This document shows positions 1 through 10,887 of a DNA stretch of 64,000 bases, in pieces. A program made the translations under genes and the position numbers. The notes under the pieces are model-generated. The model saw only the letters and a list, made by a program, of their open reading frames with translations, was not told where the DNA came from and searched no databases. How positions within the stretch are numbered: the stretch's first letter is position 1; each line of letters begins with the position of its first letter. The stretch comes from Schizochytrium sp. TIO01. Taxonomy: Eukaryota > Sar > Bigyra > Thraustochytrida > Thraustochytriidae. The stretch lies in assembly GCA_004764695.1 (NCBI GenBank), contig SMSO01000034.1, positions 3,232,501-3,296,500 on the forward strand, read 5' to 3'.

Positions 1-3000
1 TGCCATTTTGGCCGCTCTCCAGCGAGTTCGAGACGTTGGTCAGGGTCCTTCCTTTGCATCCTTCCCGTTCACATCTTTCCCATTCGCTGCTACTTCGTTG
101 TCAATGCAGAGCCCAAACTTCAACTCTGTGCCTTTGGCGCAACAGCACCAGCTTCAGCAGCACCAGCAGTACCAGAGACCTCCATTCGCATCTTCGTTGT
201 CATCTTCAACCTCGTCGTCATCGAGTTCTGTGAGCCCGATCTCTTTGTGGCCTACGACAGCAAGCTTTGCGAGGCCTTCTCCTGCAGCCCCCGTTCTCAC
301 GAGCACAAACACTGCGTCTGCGTGGAAGGAGCAAAGCATGCCAAAGAAGCCTCCTCGCAAAAAGCCTCGTCTTGTAAAGCCGCATGATGATGAGGCAAGG
401 GCCAAAGCAGACGTCACTTCTAATTTGCAAAGCTCGAGCATTGCGATGCCACGGCATTCGACGACGGATTCTGCTGCAGCGTTGTATGCGTCAATGCCTG
501 TTCCGCCCCCGCAGGCATTGAACAATATTTTTAGACCACAAGCATCGTTGTGGCCAGGCCCGATCCCTGGGTCGAGAGCGGCTGCGGCAACATCAGCGGC
601 CACGCCCCGGAGCACACTTCCATCGGCGGCGCAACCATTTGCAAAGTTGGCTTCATCAGGACCAATCTACCCTTCTTTCACGGCATCTTCTTTATCCTCG
701 GCGTCTGCGTCATCAGCATCATCGGTGTCATCGGAATCATCCGAATCAGAAGCGGCTGTAAAGCCCATGTATTCGAGACAGTCTGGCTTCATGGGGGGGA
801 CATTCATTTCTGAAGAATCTGTTTTCCTGAGACAACCTGCAATCTCAAGCGAGCCAGTTTTATTGAATCCTGGGGCACGTCCTGTGTCTTTAAGTGCGTC
901 AAACAGCTCCTCTGCCAAAACACCAGAACTTACAAAGAAAACAACAAAGAGAAGGAGATCAGCTTCAGAAACTAAAACAACCAAAACAAAGAAGCAGAGC
1001 CCTGTAAGACAGCTTGTGCCTGACTCCAAAGCAGACGTGGTTCTTGCAAAACCAGTGCAGTCTAGCGAAGAAACTGCCATCTCCAAGAGCCCGAGCCCCG
1101 CAAAGGAACGTGTGTCTTTGACTAAACCAAGCCCTCCAAAGACCCCGTCCCCCCAAAACATGAGAACAACTACTGCAGAGACCGAAGCTGCCACTGAAAA
1201 GCCAACCAGAGCAAACAAGAAAACCTCCCCATTAGAGGAAAATGTATCTAAGGAGGCAAATTCTACAATTTTGGCGACCGAAACAACGCCTGTTAGGAAA
1301 ACTGTAAAGAAGACATTGGCTTCAAAGAAACCAACTTCTACAAAGAAGAAAGCTCCTGCAAAAAGAGTTAGCTCTGCTAAACGCTCAACTCCTACGAAAA
1401 TTGTAGAGGACAAAACAGATAAGGAGAAGGAAGAAGAGAAAAACGACGAAGAAGAGGTCGAAAAAACAGGAGGAGCGGCCTCTGGCAAAACACCTGCGAA
1501 GACGCCTTCGAGACCCAGGAGGGCTGCGGCGTCAAAAACCCCTCAATTATCTGAGAAATCAAAGTCAAATGCTTCTTCTTCATCAAAGAAGAAACCTGCA
1601 GCTAGGTCGGCTTCAAAGAGAACAAATTTGAAAAAGGAACCGTCTTCAAAGAAGGCGACGAAATCCACTGCTTCATCTTCACCAGAAAGTGCACCGCTGC
1701 AAACGAGGTCATCATCGATAAAGGCATCCTCAGCAAACAGTGAAGCAGCTTCTTCAACAAACCCACCGAAGGCTAATTCAGTACCAGATGCTTTACTTGA
1801 AGCAAATCCGCTAGCAACTTTGTCTTCCTTGGCTGCTGCAGCGGCAGCCATAACTCGTTCACCCCCTAGCGAGAACGCAGCTCCTCGAACGCGCCCTCGT
1901 AAACCTGCCCCAAAGAATTCTAAGTTAGTTGCACAGCAGCCAAAGCAGGAGCAAGAACCTAAAAGAAGCGGTGGATCCAAAGCAAAAGGTGCTGCAAGCA
2001 AGGGTAAAAAGCGCAAAGCTTCAAAGCCTGTTATTGAGACAGATGAAGACGCAACACAAGCCCAAAAGTCTGATACCGAGACGCAGGGTGAGAAAAACCT
2101 AGCGACGAAGGATCGTGATCTGCAAAGAGAGATGAGGAAATGTCCTTTGTGGAGTCCCTACTTCAGGCGCCTGCGAGAGTATCTGCGGAAGATTAATTTT
2201 GAAAAGACTGTACTAGATACCTACGAGCGTGAAGGATGGCGCAGCGCGAATCTCGAGAAAATGCGTCCTGAAAAGGAACTGGCTCAGTCAAGGCGTCGTG
2301 TGGTTTTGTATAAAGCTAAAATCCACACTCTACTGAAAGACCTTATGGAAGGCGAAGAAGCCCAGAAAGAAGTGACTCTCAAAGAAGGAGACAAAGATGG
2401 GCTTTCTTTTGAACACATTCATTGTTCTCGCTGCCAAGGTGGAGACTCTGATAATGACGACAATGATATCGTTATGTGCGATCTTGAAGGTTGCAACAAG
2501 GCCTTTCATCAAGAATGCTGCGATCCGCCAGTGTCTAAAGCTGAAGTGGAATCCGAAGACGATTGGTTTTGTCGGCGCTGTCTGTGCATGCTTGGGTGCT
2601 TAAATGAAATCAATGAAGTTCTCAGCACGAACTTTGATGACTGGCATGACGTTTATCCCGAGAGTGAAACAACTGCTGAGCTTGAAAAACTCGATGCGGA
2701 AGCTAACGCTAAAGCTGATGAACATCGCTCTCGACGAAGCGGGAGACGTATTCGAAAGCCTGCTGTGGTCACGAAAGCGGCATGGGATACGCACTCATTC
2801 AAGTCGAGTGAATCTGAAGGTGACGAAGACTTTGACACTGGTGATGAAGAGGAATTAGACAACGCCATGGAGACTGGCGATGAGGAAGACGATATCGATG
2901 ACACTGATGCGGGGCTCATTCTTGATTTTAAGCGTGCACGTCCGAAAGTTGACTATCGTGCTCTTGCTGCGCAAATGTTTAAAGGCGAGGAAGATGAGGA

Positions 3001-3142
3001 TGCTATGGATGGCTATGATGCACCCACAGGTCGAAACAAAAAATCAAAAGGAGTTGAAAGTACTTTGGATGAGGACTATGAAGAAGGTAAAAATTACCCT
3101 AGCAGCCCAGATGCCAATCTTCGAGATATTTATCATGAGTAA
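1..3142 (+). CDS. PHD-finger chromatin protein, HAT3.1-type PHD (5' partial)
   Basis: The reading frame is open to the left edge and has no in-frame ATG until codon 33 of the frame counted from base 8, so the 5' end is probably missing. At least 1,044 residues are visible. Residues 1-300 are Ser/Ala/Pro/Gln-rich. Residues 300-700 are Lys/Ser/Thr/Pro/Ala-rich with many KK and TPxK-like runs, resembling linker-histone tails and likely disordered and DNA-binding. A PHD zinc finger lies at about 806-858, with C-x2-C, then MCDLEGC, then FHQ-x2-C, ending WFCRRC. The residues that follow (a further C-x-C-x3-C and DDWHDVYPES) match the extended PHD of plant HAT3.1/PRH proteins (DsWekvFPE). No homeodomain is visible. 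The C-terminus is very acidic. Family knowledge predicts a nuclear histone-tail reader; the exact function is not recognised. Confidence 0.85.
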   Translation, partial: AILAALQRVRDVGQGPSFASFPFTSFPFAATSLSMQSPNFNSVPLAQQHQLQQHQQYQRPPFASSLSSSTSSSSSSVSPISLWPTTASFARPSPAAPVLTSTNTASAWKEQSMPKKPPRKKPRLVKPHDDEARAKADVTSNLQSSSIAMPRHSTTDSAAALYASMPVPPPQALNNIFRPQASLWPGPIPGSRAAAATSAATPRSTLPSAAQPFAKLASSGPIYPSFTASSLSSASASSASSVSSESSESEAAVKPMYSRQSGFMGGTFISEESVFLRQPAISSEPVLLNPGARPVSLSASNSSSAKTPELTKKTTKRRRSASETKTTKTKKQSPVRQLVPDSKADVVLAKPVQSSEETAISKSPSPAKERVSLTKPSPPKTPSPQNMRTTTAETEAATEKPTRANKKTSPLEENVSKEANSTILATETTPVRKTVKKTLASKKPTSTKKKAPAKRVSSAKRSTPTKIVEDKTDKEKEEEKNDEEEVEKTGGAASGKTPAKTPSRPRRAAASKTPQLSEKSKSNASSSSKKKPAARSASKRTNLKKEPSSKKATKSTASSSPESAPLQTRSSSIKASSANSEAASSTNPPKANSVPDALLEANPLATLSSLAAAAAAITRSPPSENAAPRTRPRKPAPKNSKLVAQQPKQEQEPKRSGGSKAKGAASKGKKRKASKPVIETDEDATQAQKSDTETQGEKNLATKDRDLQREMRKCPLWSPYFRRLREYLRKINFEKTVLDTYEREGWRSANLEKMRPEKELAQSRRRVVLYKAKIHTLLKDLMEGEEAQKEVTLKEGDKDGLSFEHIHCSRCQGGDSDNDDNDIVMCDLEGCNKAFHQECCDPPVSKAEVESEDDWFCRRCLCMLGCLNEINEVLSTNFDDWHDVYPESETTAELEKLDAEANAKADEHRSRRSGRRIRKPAVVTKAAWDTHSFKSSESEGDEDFDTGDEEELDNAMETGDEEDDIDDTDAGLILDFKRARPKVDYRALAAQMFKGEEDEDAMDGYDAPTGRNKKSKGVESTLDEDYEEGKNYPSSPDANLRDIYHE

Positions 3143-4463
3143 GAAAGAGGAAAAAGGAAAGAAAAAACGATACTACGAATCTGTGCATGCTTACAGACTG
3201 AATCGATCTGCCACGCACTGCTGATCTAGCAAACCTGTCTTGGATAAATAAAAAATAATTTCTGTACAACTTTGCATTTTCATCTACACTTACTTTTGCA
3301 TTAAGTAAATAGCTTGATTCATATCACATACATAACCTATCTTTTTGGTAAAATAGAGAAGACACTATATGGAAATTGATGGAGAATAATCAGTTTGCTT
3401 AAGACATTTACAACTAGTGAGATTAGTCCTTTTGCATGAATATTTTGAGATGTAAAACATCGTCGATGAGAATAGTGGCGTAGAAACCCTGTTAAGCGCC
3501 ACGGTGCACGACAAAGAATTTTTGGCGAAACCCCGTAATTGTTAGAAAAATAATGTGAAATAGAGACACTGAATTATATGAAGGCAAGCCAGGCTGTTGT
3601 GGAGCTGGTAGTGAGGTTTAAAGGCTAAAAGAAATTAGGCAATGCTCGTAAAGAGATACTCTGATGCTGCCTATGGTGGGAGCAAAGAGAAATCTGTACA
3701 GACCATTGCAGATGATTTCAGGTGAAGTAAGGGTGAGGAACAAGAGTGAGCGAAAGTAAAGTGGAGTGGTAACGATGGATGCATAATGAGAAGAGCGATA
3801 GCAAACGGTTGAGTTCGAGTGAGTATTGCGGAACATGTACTGAGAAAAGGGAAGAACAACGGAGAGAACGGCTACACAGTCATAATCGTTCCTTGCCTGG
3901 TTTCACGCAAAGTTAGGTCAGTAGCAGCATATACTTCAGAAAATGAAACCCAGGACTTCGTGTCACCTATGTAAAAGTTCTAGCAACAGAGAGAGCGAGG
4001 GCGAGAGAAAGGAAAAAAAGAAAGAATCAAAGAAATGAAACAAATCCAAAGATCACGCATATACACATTCACGCTGCAAAAGAATAAAAAGGAGACCAAA
4101 AGAATTTGGGGCTAGTCTATAAAACGAGGGTATACTTGCTTGGCGAAACGAGCGATGGTTGGGATATGGAACTTGAATAGGACTTTGAGGAATTAAATTG
4201 TAACGAATTTTCCAGCAAATCAAAATAACATGGAAAAGCAAACATCGCCATAATTCGCTCCCATAGCATGTCAAGTGTTCATAGTTCTTTGAAGGAATCA
4301 GGGAGCGCTCTGCTTCGTATATCATCACTTACTCACCCTCTCATGCTTAGTGCAACCGAACTAAATCCTTCAGTTCCACATTGTAGATAGAATTCGAAAA
4401 CAGCCCACCAGCCTCTCCACCGAAGGAAGAGCGAATACCTCTTTTTCATTCATTTCATTTAGT
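3143..4463. other. intergenic region, convergent genes
   Basis: This is the 3' space between the PHD-finger gene (+) and the Rab gene (-). It should hold both 3' UTRs. I see no ORF with protein-like composition, no RNA gene and no notable repeat. Confidence 0.7.
3247..3252 (+). promoter_or_regulatory. candidate polyadenylation signal
   Basis: An AATAAA hexamer lies about 105 bp after the stop codon of the PHD-finger gene, followed by an AT-rich stretch. Position and sequence fit a poly(A) signal, but transcript evidence is absent. Confidence 0.4.
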
Positions 4464-5241
4464 TTACTTGCAGCAGCCAGCGTTACTCTTGTCGCTCGTG
4501 TCTCCAATGACAACGTTGCGGGGCTCAGGGCCGCCAGAACCAGCGCCTGCCTCGTCACGAGCCTTGATGAGCTCAGCTGCCATGGCTAGAAAGGCTGCCT
4601 CAACATTGGATGCTGTCTTTGCACTGGTCTCAAGGAAGGGCATACCAAGCTTTTGCGCAAACTCCTCACCTTGCTGCGTGGAGATCTTCTTGTCCTCTCT
4701 ATCGCTCTTGTTGCCGATCAGCAGTTTACAAGTACCCTCGTTCGAGTACCGGTTAACTTCTTGCAACCAGTCTTGGACATGGTCAAAAGATTCTTGGTTT
4801 GTTACATCATACACCATGATGATGCCGTCTGCACCGCGGTAGTATGCGCTTGTAATTGTGCGGAAACGCTCCTGACCTGCAGTATCCCAAATTTGCAGCT
4901 TGACATACTTGTCATCTACGCGGACAGTTCGGAAACGAAAGTCGACACCAATGGTGCTAATGTACGACTCTGTGAAGCTGTCGTCTGCGAAACGAAGGAG
5001 CAGACAAGACTTGCCTACACCACTATCACCAATTAACACAAGCTGTGTAGATAAATCTCCAATTAAGCAATCATAATGGCATGTACAGTTAGATTCTGCT
5101 AGTATCCTATCTCCGAAACGAACAGGCGCTCGACAAACCTCAAATCGATTTGCAATAGAACTAGGTTCTTGAATGTTGATCAGTCAGTGGGGCACTTACC
5201 TTGAACAAGTAGTCATAGTCTCGCTTGACGGAGCCGGACAT
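4464..5241 (-). CDS. Rab1/Ypt1-type small GTPase, two exons
   Basis: Exon 1 is 5241-5200 (ATG, 14 codons, [14 protein letters not shown]). The intron is 5199-5043 (157 bp, GTAAGT to CAG). Exon 2 is 5042-4464. The joined protein has 206 residues, the normal Rab1 length. All G motifs are present: P-loop GDSGVGKS, the effector segment [22 protein letters not shown] and ETSAK. The protein ends CCK, giving a dicysteine for geranylgeranylation. YDYLFK leading into the P-loop and the effector sequence are typical of Rab1/Ypt1, which controls ER-to-Golgi vesicle transport. Rab8/Rab13 are the nearest alternatives, but the effector region fits Rab1 best. Without the short first exon the frame lacks a proper start, so automated calls may truncate it. 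Confidence 0.95.
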
Positions 5242-6574
5242 GGTTGCCAGTGAAAGAAGGGTGCTACGGGAAGTCAAAGCGTCAAAAGCGGTTAAACGAG
5301 TTCTTCAAATTTCCTTCCCCTCCGGCCTCCGGGCTCAGCTGTGTCGTTCTGTGACATTAAGCCAGCATATTTGTACCGCACCATAGGTAGTGCAAGATTA
5401 GGTATACCCACATATAAATTCCACAATCGATGCGATTAAAGCTAACAGGTTAGTTCTCCTCTAGTTCGCCATTAAAATACCCATCTAGTTTTCCACCCGA
5501 GTTTGTATCCAGTGCCAGTGCCCTGAGAGGTTCTCTCCACCTTTGTATAAATGCCGACATGAATCTCGTTAACAAAATTTGATTATAATGCACAACCCTC
5601 CTGAAAGAGTGCGCATCCAACATCTATTGTAGCAAACTTCGCATCAACATTTATCAATTGGAGATTCACTCTACACCTTCAAATCTTTGTCATGAGGACT
5701 AGGAACAGTAGAAGGTGACGTCAACGACTATGATAAAGTAGCATTGGAAACTAAAGACAGCCAGGCAAGACTCCTTACAACTATCCCAGTCTACAAGAGC
5801 TACCTCACATTGAGGTTGGTTTTCCAAGTCTTTCCTGCACGCAGAATGGATAAAGAAAGAATAATGACTCCAGCTGCACACATTGCCTTCGTATTGGAGT
5901 TCCTTACATCTTCACCACCTCTGCAAGCTTGCATACCTATTCACTACTCTGCCCTGAGTATGTGACCCCTCAAGCGCCAGCAGGTCTTCTCGCGCGCGAG
6001 GGAGGGACGGAGAGTATTCGTAGCAAGAGAGGAGACATAGTTGAGGGCACTGTGGATGGCGACGGGCCTCGTCCAGCCTGGGCCTCGTCGTCATGTCGTG
6101 ACGAGGGCCGACGCAGGCCCGTCTCCGTCCACACAGTAAGAGCTGGCCACGTAAATAACAAAGGCGGGGCGCCAGGCCTTCCCCGCGCAGTCCCGCCGGA
6201 CACGCCCACCCGCACGCACGCACGTACAGTCGCTGATCAGTCGAGCAAGGATCGACTTTGATTCACTTTATTCCCCCATATTACCATATCATATGACAAT
6301 GAATGATCAATATACATTATAATCATTATAATCATTATAATCATTGTATCGTATAATCTTCATTATCGATATTCTCGTCTTTACTTCTTCTATTTTTAAA
6401 CTTCTTTTCTTTGTTAAATGATCTTCATTATATCTGAAGTGCGCATACTTATTCTTTGAGGGAGAAAACCTTTACGAAACAACCTCTAACAATATATGAA
6501 GGGGGCGTCTTAAAGTAAGCCACCTTTTTTAATTTAGTTTAAACTAGTAGCTAGTAGTAATTTAAACTTTACTC
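5242..6574. other. intergenic region upstream of Rab1
   Basis: This should contain the Rab1 promoter and 5' UTR. A GC-rich patch at about 5,960-6,250 contains a nested inverted repeat (listed separately) and is followed by an AT-rich stretch with copies of an ATAATC-ATT motif near 6,315-6,345. The short overlapping ORFs here on both strands show no protein-like features. Confidence 0.6.
6061..6123. repeat. nested GC-rich inverted repeat (potential hairpin)
   Basis: GACGGGCCT at 6061-6069 is the exact reverse complement of AGGCCCGTC at 6115-6123. Inside it, CTCGTC at 6084-6089 pairs with GACGAG at 6100-6105, and with one bulge the inner stem extends to GGCC. The sequence could fold as a two-step hairpin. 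Its function is unknown. Confidence 0.6.
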
Positions 6575-7060
6575 TAATCATCAAAAGAACAGGGTATTCT
6601 ACTCTGTTCTTCATTGAGTGTCTATTGATACTGTTCTTCTCAAACTTTATGCTTAACCTTATCTTATTGCTTCACTTAGTGCTATTAGTACTGTTCTTCT
6701 CAAACTTTATGCTTTACTTAATAACTTATTACTACTGTTCTTTTCATGCTATTGCTTCACTGTTCTTCTTAAATTTTATGTTTCTTAGTCTTATTCCTTC
6801 ACTTAACTTTATAGTTGATGTTCTTCGCAAACTTTATGTTTAACCTCATCTTATTGCTTTACTTAGTGTTATTCACTGTTCTTAATTTGAAGGCTATTTA
6901 TAAAAAAAGAAAATTCTTGGCTTCTCAAAATTTATGCTCTACTTAAGCAGTGTTCTTCTTTAACTTATGTTTTGCAGCTTATTCTTTTTCCTTTACTTAA
7001 CCTCATTGCTACTGTTCTTCTCAAACGTTATGTTCTTCTTAAACTTTATGTATTCTACTT
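6575..7060. repeat. degenerate T-rich tandem repeat, unit about 60-70 bp
   Basis: The motif TGTTCTTCTCAAACTTTATG or close variants recurs near 6631, 6691, 6760, 6819, 6948, 7012 and 7031. It is often followed by a second shared part resembling CTTATTGCTTCACTTAGTG. The first two copies are 60 bp apart and later ones drift. This looks like an old, decaying minisatellite. An ORF running through it is a by-product of the repeat. Confidence 0.75.
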
Positions 7061-9924
7061 ACGGAGTACCCACGAGAAATCATGAATCCTCACATTGTTC
7101 TTCCATTCGAAATACGGAATAGCTCTATTTAGGCGTTCTGTTCTTGTTGAGCTCAAAATTCGGCACTCACCTAGTAAAATCTAACATTTACATTAGCGAC
7201 GTAGTCCCAATGCACAGCTACAGTATCATTCAAAAGAAAGATTGTTGCTTTCTCGTTTCAATATTCAATTATGTTCGTTCCGTGAATGTAGTCTAACTCA
7301 ACTATTCAGCTGGTCTATACATTACCTGCCACTTCCGACCGAACACAGTCCCGAACGTGCAAAGAATTCGACATATACGAATACGAAACACATTATGTTG
7401 TAACTCTGGATACCAAGCAAAAAGGAAACCAACTTATACTTTACATCACTAACCTCTTCTTTTTCACACAGTTATTGTACTTACCAATAAAGACCTCCCG
7501 CGATACCTCGAAGATCCCTACGAATCGCCCATCGTAAGTACCAAGCTTTGGACCATTCCTGACATCACCAGGTATCAAGCTCGCGCCCAGAATTCATTCC
7601 TTCAAGGAGAACTCGTCCCCTCACATCAGACAGCACATCGAAACAAGGTTCGACGTCCGAATTTCATACTTCAGGCAGCATATTCAAACACAAGGTTATA
7701 GAATAGCATGAGCGACATGGACACAAGCTTGGACTGTATTTGTAAGTCTGTAAAACACGCCTTATAGCAATAAACCCTTAAAACACACAAATATAAAATA
7801 TAGAACATTCGAAACGGGAGTTTTTAACATAATGCACAAACATACATACGCTTGCCGCTCCCATTTTTTATTTTTTTTTTTTTGGGGGGGGGGTCTTTTT
7901 CCTCTGTGTACATACATAGTATCGAAGCAAATGATAAAGACACAGCGCTAGAGTATTAGCTCGTTTCTTGTATTTTATTTCTGGCTCATGTAAAAGCTGG
8001 CTTTAAAGTTGGTTCTTGATTTGGCAGCTGGCGAGGAGGACACACTAGAATGAATGAGTTTGGGCGTACTCTAATTTCCTCTGGTGTTTTGTCTGTTGTC
8101 TCTTATTGATCTTTCTACCTGATGCTGCAACACAAAGAAATAACCTATGAGAGCGAAGAGAATGGAATGAGTAGCTATTACTAATCATTATCACTAGAAC
8201 ATGTAGAAAGAGATACAGCGACAATAAATCTGCGAAATAAACGACTACAATTTCTAGGGAGGTTCTTCAGAAATGCATAGGTCTCACTGAGAGATTTAGG
8301 AATCTCCTCGCGAAGAAAACACATATGACAAATTCTATGATCATCGATTACCTTCAATGCAAATATATATATAAGAATGAATAAACAGACAAAGTATAGA
8401 TTATTTATCAAGATGCTCTAGCCTGGCCTGAGCTGAGCTAATCTAGCGTCTGCAATGCAATGAATATGCACCCAATAAGAAGCATCACCGCGCCTTAAAC
8501 TTCGCACATACCTTTCATTTAAGCTCATTTCTTTCAATTCCCAGGCCAACTGCAAGATCTAGCGCTGCCCGCCTAGTACCCAGTCTAAAGAAGCCCTTAA
8601 AACACCACGAGATTGAATTACACACACCTCCACCAGCGCAAAATCAAAGTCAAAGCACACGAGCCAGGTCAATAATTGCAATCTCTAACAATTGGATGCC
8701 TTTAGAGGAAAGCGTAACCTGCAGTACAGACGGATTCACAAGATCACTTAAGTACACAGTCGAGGATAGCGTACTTCGCTTTCACCAGCAGCTGCCCAGT
8801 TTTCTTGTGCCCCAAACATTTCCCAAGCCGGCCAATACACAGCAAACCGTCCAAAATGAGCACGATCTCGGCAGTCTTTGTAGTACGTAGGTAACGAATG
8901 AACGAATGAACACCGGTGGGAATAAAATAAAAAGAAAGAAGATAAATGACGATGATGCTTTGTGGGATTCTTTGCTGTCAAGAGGCAATCGGAAACGGCC
9001 CGGCATTCGCAACCGTCGCTGCAGGAAATAGCCAACGCATTGAGGAGCGGTGCTGATAAACAGGCATCGCATTACGGTCGCCATCCACGTCGAGCACAAC
9101 TTGAAGGAAACGCAGATCGTCAAATCGAAATAGTAATTCTTTTGCCCCAAGTTTTTCCAGTTTATGTTTCTCCTATGTACGCATAACCCACTACTATTGC
9201 CACCACGACCCTCTTTTACCATTATTATTATTGTTATTATTTTTTTCTTTTAAAACTATAATATATATAATTAATATTAAAATTGAAGAAGAGAAGAAGT
9301 ACCGACCATTTTCGACAAAAAGGTTATCATGACTCCTAACCGCCCTCCTATGCTATACACTAACCTTATTATTTTTCCCCTCGCTCTAACTCTGTCGTTG
9401 TGTCTCCCTAGGCTTACCTACCATTTCCTCTATACAGTCCTACAGATTGATCGCGAAAGAACGGAGCCCGAGGCCTCAGTAGAGCCTTTCTATTTCAAAC
9501 GCTAGTAGTTCCCTCCTACCCGAGAGCACTAGCAGCGGCTTAGTGGACACATTCATTCTCCTTTCGTGCTGATGCGACTGTTAGCCAGCTAGCTTTATCT
9601 CTAGAACTGCGCTAGGGGGACCGGCCCTAACAGAGATGAGGCGAGTCTAGAATTTTTTAATTCTATTCTTTTTCTCTACTGCTTAGTATCTCTAATTAGT
9701 AGTAAGTAACTTGGAAAGAAAGCTTCGAGTGTTATGACCCTTAGGCTTTTTAATCTATAAATCTATTTATTTTTTTATTGAATAAATAAAATGAAAATGA
9801 AAATAAAAAGAGGTACTATGATTGATCATCCCATCGCACTAAAGGATTCCTATCATGGCTCCTATGATGACTAAGCATTAGCACTACCTAGGGGGTCTTA
9901 TGCTATACAACTGCTATCCATAAC
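7061..9924. other. intergenic region, no gene seen
   Basis: AT-rich non-coding sequence. It contains a T13 run directly followed by G10 at 7871-7893. ORFs on both strands at about 8,700-9,220 overlap each other and lack recognisable domains. No tRNA or rRNA was recognised by eye. Confidence 0.5.
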
Positions 9925-9961
<37 letters not shown>

Positions 9962-9962
9962 A

Positions 9963-9994
<32 letters not shown>

Positions 9995-10010
9995 ATAGTA
10001 CTAATAGTAA
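9925..10010. repeat. (AGT)n trinucleotide microsatellite
   Basis: Twelve perfect AGT units at 9925-9960 are followed by interrupted AGT/AAT units. On the minus strand the array produces a spurious poly-leucine ORF. Confidence 0.9.
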
Positions 10011-10215
10011 TACTGCTACAGTGGAATGAGGCGGAGCGAACGAAGGAAAAAGAACAATGAGAAGAACTCCTCCGGAGGCCCGAAACAGGAGTGAGAAAAG
10101 ACCGCTCAAGCCGCAGAGGCAGCTTCGAAGTGCGGCCTTTGCGTCCTCAGACGCCGCCGTTGCCGAGCTTCATCAGCGTGGAAGCGACCGCGAGAGGTGG
10201 AGAGATCCTCTCTTC

Positions 10216-10216
<1 letters not shown>

Positions 10217-10264
<48 letters not shown>
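10217..10264. repeat. (CTGT)12 microsatellite
   Basis: Twelve perfect CTGT units. It lies about 620 bp upstream of the ubiquitin E2 start codon. Confidence 0.95.
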
Positions 10265-10360
10265 GATTAGGCTCGCATACAGAGAGGGATAGGAGTACGT
10301 TAGTGGCAGATAGGGTTTACTGGAGAGGCACCAGAAGGTGGGTATTTTCTTAATTTGATT

Positions 10361-10745
10361 GTTTGTTTGTTTGTTTGTTTGTTTGTTTGTTTATATATTA
10401 ATTTAGTAGTTTGCTGATTTGTTTGTTTTTAGCTGTTTAGTTGTTTGTTGATGGTGTTTGTTTGTTTGTTGTTGTGTTGGTTTGTTGTGTTGGTTTTGGT
10501 TGTGCTCGTTCTGATTGATTGTTCGGTTTGTTTGTCTGTTTTGTTGTAGTTTTTTGTTGTTGCTATTGCTATTGCTCACTGCTTATGGGTCTATTGGTTG
10601 TTTAGTTTGGTATTCTGAATGAGGCGACTGTTTAATTGGTATTGTGAATTGAGTGAGTGTTTGATTGATTGTTTATTTATTTATTTATTTATCTATTTAT
10701 CTATTTTTTATTTGTTTGTTCAATTTGCTTGTTTATTTATTTAGC
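10361..10745. repeat. T/G-rich region with (GTTT)8 and TTTA/TTTG tetramers
   Basis: Eight perfect GTTT units at 10361-10392 lead into a long degenerate stretch of TTTG, TGTT and TTTA tetramers that ends shortly before the E2 gene. The strand bias is strong: the plus strand is almost free of C. It may be part of the promoter or the 5' UTR of the E2 gene. Confidence 0.75.
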
Positions 10746-10887
10746 CTCTTTGGAGCAAGACAACAGTTCATTCAATATTCAATTAAGCATCGGCGCTCTG
10801 GAGAAAAGCGCGTGGGCTTGCGAGCGCAGTGGACTGGAGCGAGCGGGGGTAGTGCGTTTGAGGAGACGGCCAAAGGTAGCTGAAAAG

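Noticed and set aside
154..1488. Long minus-strand ORFs opposite the PHD-finger gene
   Set aside because: They are shadows of the Ser/Lys/Ala-rich plus-strand coding sequence and have biased, non-globular composition.
9903..10109. Minus-strand ORF with a poly-leucine run
   Set aside because: It is the translation of the (AGT)n microsatellite and nothing else.
10669..10887. N-terminal extension of the ubiquitin E2 with a Phe/Tyr/Leu-rich hydrophobic stretch
   Set aside because: It translates TTTA/TTTG repeats without a conserved pattern. The E2 family starts near the ATG at 10888, so it is taken as 5' UTR.
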